Source: Euonymus europaeus (lineage: Eukaryota; Streptophyta; Magnoliopsida; Celastrales; Celastraceae). Taken from it: a stretch of DNA of 64,000 nt. Positions 49,606-60,763 of this stretch are shown piece by piece. Position numbers and translations under genes: made by a program. Where the stretch lies: positions 20,310,001 to 20,374,000 of the forward strand of contig OY756964.1 of the NCBI GenBank assembly GCA_963580455.1, written 5' to 3'. Positions within the stretch are counted from its first letter, which is position 1, and the number at the start of each line of letters is the position of its first letter. The notes beneath the pieces were generated by a model. The model was not told the DNA's origin and did no database searches. It saw nothing but the letters and a program-made list of their open reading frames with translations.

Positions 49606-51111
49606 TGGTTTGAGGTATCCAACACCATCTCTCAACTAAAAGAAAAGTCATATTTTATTATTCTGCTTTCTTCGCCTTCACTCTCTCCATTCATTTTTCT
49701 TTTATGTTAGAATATACTAAAATATTAAATGTTAGTTTTAAAATAGTGATGTGATCGAAGTGGTTAAAATAGGAAAAGACATAAACCCAAAATGAGCTAC
49801 AGAGTTTGATTTGCTCTTTTTGTTTTGTTTTGTTTGGACAGCCAGAAAAACATCTCGAGAAATCACCCATGATGGCCTAATAAATGACCACACAGGAATG
49901 AAATAAAGGGACAATCACCATTGAAAATTACTGTGGCAGTTGGTCTTCATCTTCTGTAAAAAACCCTGTCGATCGTGTAGGAGTTAAGTAGAAAGATGTA
50001 CTTAATGTCCATCATTGTTCTTGAAAGCCGCGTCTTTTGTAGGAGTTTACAAACCGCGTCCATGCGAGCTGAAAAACAACTCACAGGAGCACCAAGTCGA
50101 CGGAAAGAGAAGACGAAGATGCTGCCGAGAGTGATTGAACAGAGTCATGCACTTCCTGTGTTTTCTTGTTTTGGATCTCTTGAGCAAGATAATTGTATTT
50201 AGGGTCCGTTTGTTTTACAATTATTCATAACTTTAAGCTGTCAAAAATCATGTGCTTAAAATTATGAAAAATATTGTATAAAATGTTGTGAGTTGTTTGA
50301 TTCATTTTTTTGTTAGATTAATTTCGTAGATAAAATTATAAAAAAAATGTAATAGAAAATTTTTAAGATAGAAAATGACAATTATGTAATGTGTTTGTAA
50401 AATATTCTGAATCTCACAATTTTAAGTTCTGAGAAGCTATGAAATATTGTGAATTTCACAACTTTAAGTTCTGAGAAACTATGAGATGACAACATTTTAT
50501 TTTACATAACTTAAAGCTATGTGTCCACGGCTTTAAATTGTCAAAAAAATATAATGTTTGATTAACACAATATTTTATGCGAGTCTCATAGTTTTAAGTT
50601 ATCCGAAATGCGAAACAAACGCACCTGTAGAACATATTAATCACAAATCGTGGAAATTCTTTAAGGAAGATTACATATCCAAATGTGGAATCGCTGTCAT
50701 CTAGTAGGAATTAGTAACATTAAAAAGATCCCCAGTATTTTAGCGGGGAGAGAGCATAAGCTCTTCCCCATCATAATTAAGCTGCTTAAATTTAAACACG
50801 ATTTACAGTAAAAAAAAGGCAGATGTAAAAAAAAACAAAATTCTTGATTTTAAAAGCTCTACTGTGCAATTGAATGTAGTAATTAAACGAAAATAATATA
50901 TATCCCATGAAATTTCATATGTGCAATTACAATGGAATAACATATTCTGTTATAATAGAATACGTTATTCCATTGTAATAGTACAATACAATAAAATAAT
51001 ATCTTATATTATAATAATACGCATTACATTATAATAGAATCTATTAATATAATGAAATAACGTATGAAATCCGATGAAATATAAACTCACAAAATATAAA
51101 ACGCCACTGTT
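49606..51111. other. Intergenic; includes a MITE-like element
   Basis: Apart from the candidate MITE at 50201-50626 (listed separately) there is AT-rich sequence, including an imperfect inverted repeat near 50930-50985 (ATTACAATGGAATAACATATTC and its inverse GTTATTCCATTGTAAT). No gene is recognised. Confidence 0.5.
50201..50626. mobile_element. Candidate MITE with GGTnCGTTTGTTT termini
   Basis: The left end AGGGTCCGTTTGTTTTAC (50201) and the right end, inverted, AGGTGCGTTTGTTTCGC (50626) form a 14-17-base TIR. Subterminal ATAACTTTAAG/ATAACTTAAAA is also inverted. Repeated TCACAATTTTAAGTTCTGAGAA and AACTTTAAGTTCTGAGAAAC motifs occur inside. No clear target duplication, so the superfamily is open (hAT-like termini). 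Confidence 0.6.
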
Positions 51112-51477
51112 AATTAAAATCAATATTTATTTTATCTATAAAGAACACAAGTCGAGGCAACAAGAAAGTATTCTTCAATTTTGACTTCTTTTCCCTAAAG
51201 AGTAGAGACTACCATCTCAAATAATCTTTTGTATACGACCAAGGACAAAAAGATCAATAAATTTTTGGCGAGTAAGCCGCCCGAGAGGAAAGACAATTAA
51301 AATCAATATTTATTTTATCTATAAAGAACACAAGTCGAGGCAACAAGAAAGTATTCTTCAATTTTGACTTCTTTTCCCTAAAGAGTAGAGACTACCATCT
51401 CAAATAATCTTTTGTATACGACCAAGGACAAAAAGATCAATAAATTTTTGGCGAGTAAGCCGCCCGAGAGGAAAGAC
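51112..51477. repeat. Perfect 183-base tandem duplication upstream of the NLR
   Basis: Copy one 51112-51294 and copy two 51295-51477 are identical as read. Each contains one TTGACT W-box core (51181-51186 and 51364-51369). The array ends about 480 bases before the NLR start codon. Perfect identity implies a very recent event. Confidence 0.93.
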
Positions 51478-51954
51478 AATACAAGAAAGGAAAAAAAAAA
51501 GATACTGTGGATCCATGCGGTGACGCGCATTAAATTTTTGTTCAAAAGTCCTTCTACTTAAAACACAATGATAACATTAGGGCATCATTTAACTTTTTAA
51601 ACAGTTCATGAACTTCCAGGATATTTTTCCCTTAATTTTAATGTTCAAGGTAGTATTGAAGACCTGCATGAATATGCCACCTTCCTCTGCTACGCCTACT
51701 TCGTGGAAGGATCCCGCTGTAATTACAGTGGATACCACTGATATTTACTGCAGACCGCTCAGTTAATGGAAATCAAGACAGTAATTTTTATTTTATTTTA
51801 TTAATGTGCTTCTCGATGCCTGTCTTCACTGCGCCATCTTCTTCGTGAAGGTTTAGAGCACTCTCTGTCCTCGTATTCAGGTCCACTTCAGTTACTTTTC
51901 CCGAAAATATAACAGAAAAAACCTCCTCCACATTACACCCCGCCGGCACTACAA

Positions 51955-54918
51955 ATGGCGGTAATACACTTGCTCAGTGGCGAAATCGCCTATGAGCTTC
52001 TAAAATTGCTTATAAAAATAATCAAAAAATCCTTGCTCTGTAAGAGCAGCGCAGACCGGCTCAGATCAAGCATAGAGGAGCTCCTTCCTATCATTCAAGA
52101 AATCAAGTACTCCGGCGTCGAGCTCCCCGCCACGCGCCAGTTCCGGCTAAACCGACTTTCGGAGACTCTCCAGGAAGGCAAAGGGCTTGCCCAGGATGTT
52201 CTGAAAACAAGCCGATGGAACATTCGCAAAAATTTGCAGTTTGCAAGGAAGATGGAGGAGCTGGAAGAAACTGTTTCGAGTTTCCTCAAAGGACCTATGC
52301 TGGCGTACATCCTGGCTGACGTGCACCATTTAAGGTTCGATACGGCGGAGCGGTTCGATAAGTTGGATTGGTCTGGGAGGCGGATTGAGCAGAAGCTCGC
52401 GGCGATGAAGATTGGGGGAGAAGGGTCCCTGGCGGAGGCGGTGAATGCGGTTGAGATGGAGGAGGTAAGGGGGGATGCATGGGGTAGTTTGGGAAACCTG
52501 GGGGTGGGTTTGGATTTGGGGAGGTGGAAAGTGAAGGAGTTGTTGGTTGGGAAAGAGAATTTGAGGGTTGTAGGGATCTGTGGGATTGGAGGGTCTGGCA
52601 AGACTACTCTGGCTACTGAGATTTCTAAGGATGATGTTGTCAAATGTAAGTTCTACTCCTTTTGAGACAAAATTGCTATGTGCTACTGAATTCTTAGTTA
52701 ACTGCTGCTCATTCCTTGTGATGTTAGGAGTTGGAATCAACACATACTTGTCTTTGTTCTAATTATAAGGACTGCAATTGACTCTGTTTATCTCCATTTC
52801 CAGCTTACTTCGACAACAAGATCTTATTCCTGACTGTATCACAGTCTCCGAATCTAGAGCAATTGAAGGAGAGGATTCGGAATTTCGTATTAGGAACTGA
52901 TGGCTGGGGTTCTAATGATGTGGTTCCCAAATGGGTGATGCCATATGAATGTAAGACTGAACCACGAATGCTGGTTGTTTTAGATGATGTGTGGTCACTA
53001 TCGGTGCTTGAAGAACTGATTTTTAAAATACCTGGTTGCAAAACTCTTGTCATTTCACGATTCAAATACCCGGAAGTTTTTAATGCTACTTATGAGGTAC
53101 AATTGCTGAGGGAAGATGAAGCCTTGTCTCTCTTTTGCCATTCTGCTTTTGGACAGAAGAACTTACCCCCATCGGCGAATGCAAATTTGGTCAAGCAGGT
53201 ATGATCAAACTCTCTTAGTTTATATGGGAATCGAAAGTCAACAAAAAACTTAAAATTGATTCTAGGAACCTTGAGTGCTGATGATCTCCTGAAATATTGT
53301 TTGGATAGGTTGTGAATGAGTGTAAAGGACTTCCATTGGCTCTTAAAGTGATTGGAGCATCACTGAGGGATCAACCTGAAATGTGTTGGGCGAGTGCAAA
53401 GAAAAGATTATCAAGAGGAGATCCCATTTGTGAGTTCCATGAAAATAAATTGCTCAATCGAATGGCAATAAGCTTGAAGTACTTGTCTAAAAAGGTTAGG
53501 GAGTGCTTCCTTGACTTGGGATCCTTCCCAGAAGGCAAGAAGATCCCACTTGAAGTTCTTATCAATATGTGGGTTGAGGTACATGACATTGATGAGGAAG
53601 AGGCTTTTTCCATCCTCGTTGAGCTTTCAAATAAGAATCTTCTGGCTCTGGTAAAAGATGCTCGGTATGTCTTACGATTTTTGAATACTGATGTGTCATG
53701 CTTTCCCTTTAATCATGGATTTAGCAGCTAATATCATTTCATGTGTTGATTGGCAGCGCTGGAGATGTGTATACTAGTTACTATGAGATCTTTGTTACTC
53801 AGCATGATGTGTTAAGAGACCTTGCTCTTCATTTGAGCAACCGTGAAAGCATAAATGATCGAAAGAGATTACTTACGCCGAAACAAGACATGTCGATTCC
53901 AAAAGAATGGGAGAGGAATTCAGATCAGCCTTTCAATGCTCAAATTGTTTCAATTCATACATGTATCTCCTCTGCTCGATCCAAGATTGCTACTATCTAG
54001 GTTCCCAGTAATTATTGCTGTCTTTTTGAGGAGATTCATTTTCGATGCATTGTGCTAACTTTTTTTTTCTTTTTTTCACAATCAAGGTGAAATGAACGAA
54101 ATGGACTGGTGCCGGATGAAGTTCCCTAAGGCAGAAGTGCTCATCCTCAACTTCGCCTCAAAGGAATACTTTTTGCCTCCTTTCATCTATGACATGCCGA
54201 AGCTCAAGGCTCTTATAGTAATAAATTACAGCACATTTAGCGCAACCGTCCACAATTTCTCTGTTTTTCTGGTATTGTCAATCTGAAGAGCCTCTGGCTT
54301 GAGAGAGTATCAATTTCCAAATTACCCGAGAGCACTATCCCCCTTACTAATTTGCGAAAGATGTCTCTCGTCCTGTGCAAGATCAGTAACAGCCTCGATG
54401 CATCTGTTGTAGACCTGCCTCGTATCTTCCCCTCGCTCTCCGAGCTTTCAATCGATCACTCTGATGATTTAATGCAGCTTCCTTCAAGCATTTGTAAGAT
54501 GGAAAGGCTTCAGTGTCTTAACATCACCAACTGCCACAATTTGAAGGAACTGCCAACTGATTTGGGCAGGCTGAAACGCCTACATATACTGAGATTATAT
54601 GCTTGCCCGACTCTGAAGACGCTTCCTTGTTGCATCGACGACCTGGAATTGTTAAAATACCTCGACATTTCTCAATGCGTAAATATGAAAAGCCTTCCCG
54701 AAGGGATTGGTAGGTTGGCCAAATCGGAGAAGATCGACATGAGGGAATGCCCGCAGATTTGGGATCTGCCGGTCTCTGCAGCATATTTGCAGTCTCTACG
54801 CCACGTAATTTGTGATGAAGAGCTATATTGGTTGTGGCAGAATATGAAGAAGGCAATGCCTGATCTTCACATACAGGTCGCCGAGAAATGCTTTAGTTTG
54901 GACTGGCTTGATGAATGA
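51955..54918 (+). CDS. ADR1: ADR1-type helper NLR (RPW8-NB-ARC-LRR), frameshifted in the last exon
   Basis: CCR-NLR immune receptor of the ADR1 group, which relays signals from sensor NLRs with EDS1/PAD4-type partners. Exons: 51955-52645, 52804-53198, 53309-53664, 53757-53962, 54087-54918. The RPW8-like N-terminus (about 1-140) starts MAVIHLLSGEIAYELLKLL. The NB-ARC has a P-loop GIGGSGKTT, RNBS-A KILFLTVSQSPNL, kinase-2 LVVLDDVW, ISRFKYPE, GLPLALKV, CFLDLGSFPEG and VTQHDVLRDLA (QHD in the MHD position). The LRR region ends VAEKCFSLDWLDE, an ADR1 hallmark. Exon lengths total 2480, one short of a multiple of three. The T run at 54264-54268 needs one more T to join SATVHNFSVF to the LRR frame (GIVNLKSLWLERV). 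As written it stops at 54284-54286 after 615 residues. Either a pseudogenising deletion or a homopolymer sequence error. Confidence 0.88.
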
Positions 54919-54926
54919 TCACATTA

Positions 54927-54928
<2 letters not shown>

Positions 54929-54957
<29 letters not shown>
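54929..54957. repeat. Poly(T) tract, 29 bases, in the NLR 3' flank
   Basis: Uninterrupted T run starting 11 bases after the NLR stop codon. Prone to length variation and base-calling error. Confidence 0.9.
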
Positions 54958-54961
<4 letters not shown>

Positions 54962-55179
54962 GGATCACTTTGATCGCAAGAGTGAATGATTTGTTGATTT
55001 TTCGACTGGCTGGTTTTCTATGCAGGTGTTTTATTAGTTGGGCTTATTTTGCCTTGGGCCTTAATGCCGTTTGCAATCTTTTGTTTAGGTTGTGCTTGTC
55101 TCTGTGTAAAAGCCCATCATCCTTTAGGTTATGTCGTGTTTGTCGGTCAAGTATCAATAATTACTTCTATGTGCATTAA

Positions 55180-55566
55180 GGGCACTTGCAATGATATAAA
55201 GTTAATGGGTCAACAAAGTTAATGTGTTTTGTTGACGTGGCTGTATTGAAAAATGTGTTTTGTTAATGTAGTTATATTGAGATATGTATTTTGGTGATGT
55301 GGATGATGATGTGACTTGACTTTTTGTAATAAAGGTGGAACCCGGCCTTGATTTTAGTGTAAATTTGATGGGAATAGTATGAAAGATAAGAAAATAGTTA
55401 GGTTGGATAATGGTTTTGTATTGAGAGATGTGTTTTGCTAATGTGACAGTATTGAAATATGTGTCATGCTGATTTGATTGTATTAAGACTTGTATTTTTG
55501 TGAAATAGATGTGGGACTCAAAAACAAAATTATTGGGCCATTAGATGTGGAATCATTGTGGTTGCC
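55180..55566. mobile_element. Candidate MITE (387 bases) with GGGCA..CAATGAT termini
   Basis: Left GGGCACTTGCAATGAT and right, inverted, GGCAACCACAATGATTCC give an imperfect TIR. Inside, ATGTGTTTTGYTAATGT and ATTGA(A/G)ATATGT motifs repeat near both ends. GGGCAnnnnCAATG termini recall PIF/Harbinger-type plant MITEs, but a clean TTA/TAA duplication is not seen. Confidence 0.5.
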
Positions 55567-56085
55567 TTACTCTGAAGGCCGATGGAGTCATGTAGCCGAA
55601 ACTCATTGCTACTACAGATTACAATTTCATGCGCCATATTAATCCAGTCTCTTTGAAACACAAGGAAGTAGACTAGTAGTCTCCTCTCTCGAGGTATGAC
55701 AGTCATGATTTCAGAAATCAATCGTATAGGGTTTAAAAATGATTTTGATTTTTAAAATAGTCACCATTTCAGGTTGGTTTTGATTTTTAAGGTTTGACAT
55801 TTTTGTTGTTGATGTCTGATTTAAGGTATCTGATCCAATTAATAAATGATTAAGATATCCCGACCTTGAACCCGACCTATTCATAGATTTTGAAAAATAT
55901 TTTAAAAAAATTTGTGAGTATGTTAATAAAAATATTCAAATCCTCAACTTATATAAGGCATGCCTCTTTTTTTTTATAAGAATTGTGTCATGCTGTTTTT
56001 AGTTTTAATTTTGAACATTAAAATTGACAGAGCTGATTGAGAACAATAACGGTGGAAAATAAGATGACTCACCTCTTTAGCAACT

Positions 56086-56431
56086 TCAGCAGATTTGAGA
56101 AGAATGATGGTGGAAGCTCCGATTTTGATGGAAGATATAAGCCCATCTCCTGAACGTCTTAGGTGGCTTCTTCTCCTTCAGTTGCAATAATTTTCTATCA
56201 CTGGCAGCCTCTGAACCGCTGCATCAAATCCCAGAAGAACATAAAATTCAAATCATAAACCAAAATAGGTGGTCAAGATCAAGATTCAGTTGGGAAAAGA
56301 AAACAACTTTACCTGGAAGGAGTCTGAATTGGCCCTCTTTTGATCGGACAATCGGATTGACAGAGGTCGCTACTGACGAAAAAATCCAGAGTGAAAGGAG
56401 TTGGAGGCTGCATAGAGTCGAGGGAAAGCAT
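56086..56431 (-). CDS. Hypothetical two-exon small protein (83 residues), weak
   Basis: The minus strand has ATG at 56431 (MLSLDSMQPPTPF), a CCTTCCAG|GTAAAG donor (exon 1: 56313-56431) and a GATTTGATGCAG acceptor (exon 2: 56086-56218). The splice joins in phase to SGSEAASDRKLLQLKEKKPP and stops after 83 codons. I recognise no domain. The same exon in another frame also stays open for about 30 codons (ISSIKIGASTIILLKSAEVA), so this may be part of a degraded larger gene rather than a real short one. Confidence 0.25.
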
Positions 56432-56689
56432 TTCGAGAAATTATCGTGTGGTCCGCGTACACCACGTCCGGGGTGTTGTATCCGGTCCAATTAAATCATG
56501 ACAAATATATTAAAGACGACAGCTCACGACCACATGCCAATGTACACAGTAGTCTGAATAGACCAAATTTTCCTTTAAAAAAAAAAACTTAAATCATGCA
56601 AATATTTTTTCGCATTTTTCTTTTATTTTATTTTTAAGTTCACATGTCGAAAATTTGTTCGACATAATTTTGTCAATTTTATATTTGAA

Positions 56690-57200
56690 ATAAAATTTAA
56701 TAATAATTTATAATTATAAATTATAAATTTATTCTTATACCAAATCGATGTAATGACAATTATAGTTAAGGTTTAGTAGTTCGAACCCTATGGTTTAACA
56801 CTTCGAACATTTAAGATTTTAGTAGCAAATCCGTTCCCTGATCCCTTTAGAGTATAGGGAATTCGAGCCTTGGGACATAAGGTTTTAATAGTGAATAAAA
56901 AATATATGGTCAATTTATTGTAAAATTTCATTGTCATTATAAATTAAAACATATATATCCATGATAAAAATAATAAACTTGACAAAATGCACTTTAAAAT
57001 ATACTGTTTTATATATTCACAGTGAAATTACATCGTTTTCAAAAATAATATAAATAAACATTGAAACCTACATAGCTCACATATAAGTACAAAAAAATAA
57101 TGTAATTAAGAATGATTGAATAAAACCTATCGATGATGGATATTGTTGGAAAGATCTTTACTTACTGATTTTGTATATGTAATTTTTTTTCTAAATCCTA
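56690..57200. repeat. Dispersed repeat, second copy (first at about 8400-9030)
   Basis: Shared blocks in the same order: AAGGTTTAGTAGTT, ACATTTAAGATTTTAGTAGC, CATTGAAACCTACATAG, ATAATGTAATTAAGAATGA, GATCTTTACTTACTGATT. This copy lacks the tandem expansion seen at 8580-8870. Family identity unknown; probably an old transposon fragment. Confidence 0.65.
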
Positions 57201-57893
57201 TCTAATACATAGTCTTACACATGAAATGTTTCAAAGCTATTTATAGAGGAAACGAAATCAAGATTGAGCCACTAAATCACATCATTACTAACCTATTAGG
57301 TTATACTAGCCAGAGTTGAGAGTATATATGAGACTGAAAGAAGCCAAATCAAATTGAACAGTGAACACTATCGGACTGAAAGAGGAGAACCAATAAGGCA
57401 AGAACAAGAACTTACTTTTAACTTGGATTTAGGCTCTGCAATGTACAATTTCGATGGGGATGATTGGATCTGGAGCACGGCCGTACAAGCGTCTCGCGCG
57501 ACCTAGTTTTTTTTCTTCTTCCCGTCAGTGTTATGTTCGTGTTTCTCTCTCGTCTCATCTCTGTAACCTGTATGGTTGTATCACTCATTTTTAGTTTTTA
57601 TTTTTGGGCGACGACCCTCAAGGCCAGGTCTGGATATAAGTTCATACCCAATTTCCAATTGCTGACCAAATTAGAAGCTCATCACTTGCATAACGATAAC
57701 CTCCAATCAAAAGCTCTAGCCTATGTTGCTGTGCCGAGTTAGGTACAACCATGCTCCTACAGCAGTATCACAATTAGGACCATGATTAGATGCCATTCTT
57801 TGGGGATTTTCTCACACCAACTACAAAACATACACAAACTTCATGACTAAGATAGTGAAATCTTGTAAATTTGTGATCATCAATGAAACTCAT

Positions 57894-58136
57894 TGATGCA
57901 TTCTCGTATCCCACATCGGATATGTTGGGCGCAAGTGAAGTGCTTATATGCACTTGGGCAAACCTACACCATAGGACTAGTCTTTTGGTCTAGTTAGGCC
58001 CATTTGCATCAATTGGAATGATGCATTCTCTTATCCCACATCGGATATGTTGGACGCAAGTGAAGTGCTTATATGCACTTGGGCAAACCTACACCATAGG
58101 ACTAGTCTTTTGGTCTAGTTAGGCCCATTTGCATCA
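57894..58136. repeat. Doublet of a 118-base unit with TGATGCA/TGCATCA ends
   Basis: Copies at 57894-58011 and 58019-58136 are nearly identical, separated by ATTGGAA. Each starts TGATGCATTCTC and ends CATTTGCATCA, giving 7-base inverted termini. Each contains TCCCACATCGGATATG and an inverted AAGTGCTTATATGCACTT motif. Confidence 0.85.
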
Positions 58137-59100
58137 CTCATTTTCATATTTAACTTGATTTGAGATCAAATTGTTCCATAAAAGTTCAAGATTAGTGTTG
58201 TAGCCATTCATTTAGCAATCATGTTCAAATTTATACAGGCGAATAAGATGGTTGGAAGCCCCTTCATGTTAAACCGTCAATCGTAGCATGCAGTAGCACT
58301 CATCTCTATACAATATCAGCTAGGAATGAAGCAAGCCTTGATGACACCATCAGCTTTGATTAGGTTTTCTTGCACCAGAACATTTGTTGATCATTTGTTG
58401 ATCCAAAAGCTTAAATATGGGGTGCATTGCACTCAATTACCCATTTGGTGAAATTATAAATGGCTCCATGGCAGCATGTGTACGCAAGTTAAACATGATA
58501 ACCTCAAAACTAGTTAGGCAGCAGAACTTCGTGAAAACATATGAAAACTTGATCAAAATTATCTGCAACTTAAACCATCCAAAAGTATAAGACTCGCCTT
58601 GCAACCCGCGACAACGAACTTTTCACAAAGCACTGAATCTCCCTACAAAATCCCAAAACACAAAAGTACATAAAACTGATCCCTGAAATAAATTTGTGCC
58701 AAAAAGTAAAGAATCAACCTTGATCCCCAAAAATAACAAAAGAGTAAAATAAATTACATCACTAATAGTTAATAGGAATGTCTGGGTATCCAAAGCCTTA
58801 TCAAAGCCACCCAATCTATAGTTAAAAACCTACTAATTAACTTTCATCTTGCAAATAAAATTAACCTCAAAGGGAAAGTTAATAGTATAAAAACTCGGAT
58901 GCCCACTGTGGGGGCTGAACTACAAAACAGTCTAGTCAAATAACTGTACAAAAACAGTCCACCTTCTTACCATTAGATTAAATGGTATAATCTCCACCAT
59001 TGAAAAAAAATAACATTTAAACTAAAATAAAATTACAATAAACATGTCATTGCACACAAAATACCCAGCTTGCCCCTAATTAATATTTTCAAGATATGTA
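58137..59100. other. Intergenic, no gene recognised
   Basis: AT-rich; no domain-bearing ORF in any frame. Confidence 0.5.
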
Positions 59101-59109
59101 CTTATCCAA

Positions 59110-59770
59110 GATATATGGTACCGTCCCCTATCGACCATTAGATTAAATATTATAATCTCCACCATTAAAAAAAAGCTTAAATGTCTATCTTGCCCCAACT
59201 AATAATTTGACGATGTTAATCTTACTACAAGAACTTTACGAATTATAGACATAATTTTTTGTCGGTAATCCTAAAAATCCATCGATAATATTGATTGCCA
59301 ATCGAAAATTTTCATCGTTAAAACCGTCATAGGTAATCTAAACACCGATGAAAAAAAATTTGTTGGTAATTACCGATGGATTTTTTTCGTCAATAATCCG
59401 TCAGCCAAAAATTAAAAAAATTAAATTTCGTATCAGTCGACAAAAAATAAAAAATAAATTTCGCTGGCAAAAAAATAAATTTCATCGGTAATCCGTCAGC
59501 AAAATAAAAATTCTATAAATAATCCATCGACAAAAAAATGGAAAAAATAAAAAAAAATATTTTCATCGCAAGTTTTTTGTTAGTAATAAGTTAAAACTTC
59601 ATACCCATTTTTGTCATATTCTTCTCATAATAAAATTTAAAAAAAATTAAAAATCAATTATAGATGTTGACCAAGTCAACATCCATGTGTCATCCAATAG
59701 AATACAGTATAGCGTTCAGTCTTTTGGCCAGACTGGACACTAGTAAAACCCCACTGTGGGCCCGCATATA
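59110..59770. repeat. CACTA-like subterminal repeat region, copy 1
   Basis: CTTACTACAAGAACTTTA resembles the CACTACAAGAA terminus of CACTA elements. It is followed by many diverged copies of CCGTCGGTAAT-type units (ATCCGTCAGC, TTCATCGGTAATCCGTC, CCATCGACAA) with T/A spacers. It then runs into a block with TGACCAAGTCAACATCCATGTG and AAAACCCCACTGTGGG that recurs in copy 2. Confidence 0.55.
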
Positions 59771-60763
59771 CTTAATTATAAAGATAAAAGAAGAAGAATG
59801 GAGACAACACTCATGGATAACTCAACTTGCTCATCACCCTTCAATCTCATTCATTAAAAAGAGAAACTGCACATTAGTTGTCAACAATGCCTCTGTTTGT
59901 TTCAGAGTATAAGCTAGCTTATACTCTATTCTCATACTCTCAGACACTTTCAGCTTTTACGTTTTACGAGAACTTATACTCTATCAACATACTCTGATTC
60001 ATTACACAAAATAAACACTTTCTTGGATATTCTAGAAGCTTTGGTAATGTTTTTACTCTAGAAGCTTATACTCTATCAACACTTTCTTTTTCATTTTTTT
60101 GGGCTAAGCAGTCTAGAATATCCAAGAAGTAGAATTTAAAGAAGAACACAAGAGATTTGCGAATCCTGAAAACGAAGCTGGAAATTTAAAAAAGCTCACA
60201 CAACATAGAGGAGAAAATACCAAGAGAAACAATGTAACCCTAAATCCGAACGATAAAGAGGAAGTGAAAATCAAATCCGAACCTTGAGCTAAGTGAACAG
60301 AAGGCCAAAATTGAAAACGAAGGTGGAAATTTAAAGAAGCTTACACAACAGAGAGGAGAACGTACTGGGAGACCAACTAACTGAGAGGCGTAATTGCAAA
60401 GCATTCGCGTAAAGCAAATAGTATCGGGTAAAGCAGATCATATAGACACCAGCGAAGGAAGTTTCTTTGGCATAGAACAAGTACATATTGACACCAAAGA
60501 CTTTTGTGGAGCATGCATGAACCTATATGGACGGTGGATATAACAGAGGTACCAAGACGATTGATGGCCAAGATTGATACAAGTTCGCGCGAGTAGGAGG
60601 AAGAAAGCAGAGCTAACCAACACGCACAACATCAATTGAGAACGGTTTCATTTTCCAAAATTGAGCACCTACACCACTTGCGTGAATCTCCATGAACAAC
60701 TGGTACTCGCTGCGAGGAGGCTACGTTTCATCCGAGTTTTTAATATATAATATATATATATAC
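59771..60763. other. Intergenic with a short internal duplication
   Basis: A segment around GAAAACGAAGCTGGAAATTT..CACACAACA..AGAGGAGAA at about 60168-60214 recurs at about 60312-60360. A CTCTGTTTGTTTCAGAGTATAAG stretch at 59890 looks like a MITE terminus, but a partner end was not found. No gene recognised. Confidence 0.45.

Larger units (their letters stand above)
55567..57893. other. Intergenic with a dispersed repeat copy
   Basis: 56690-57200 is the second copy of the repeat at about 8400-9030 (shared ACATTTAAGATTTTAGTAGCAAATCC-type block and the closing block around GATCTTTACTTA). A low-confidence two-exon ORF on the minus strand (56086-56431) is listed separately. Otherwise no gene recognised. 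Confidence 0.5.

Noticed and set aside
53963..54086. Alternative exon 4/5 junction in the NLR to restore the family's HTGEM motif
   Set aside because: The consensus splice gives HTCEM (one Gly to Cys change); no better GT-AG pair in phase was found, so the substitution is accepted.
54092..54286. A tiny intron around 54264 that would remove the NLR frameshift
   Set aside because: The only GT..AG near the site would be far too short for a plant intron; a one-base deletion explains the frame exactly.
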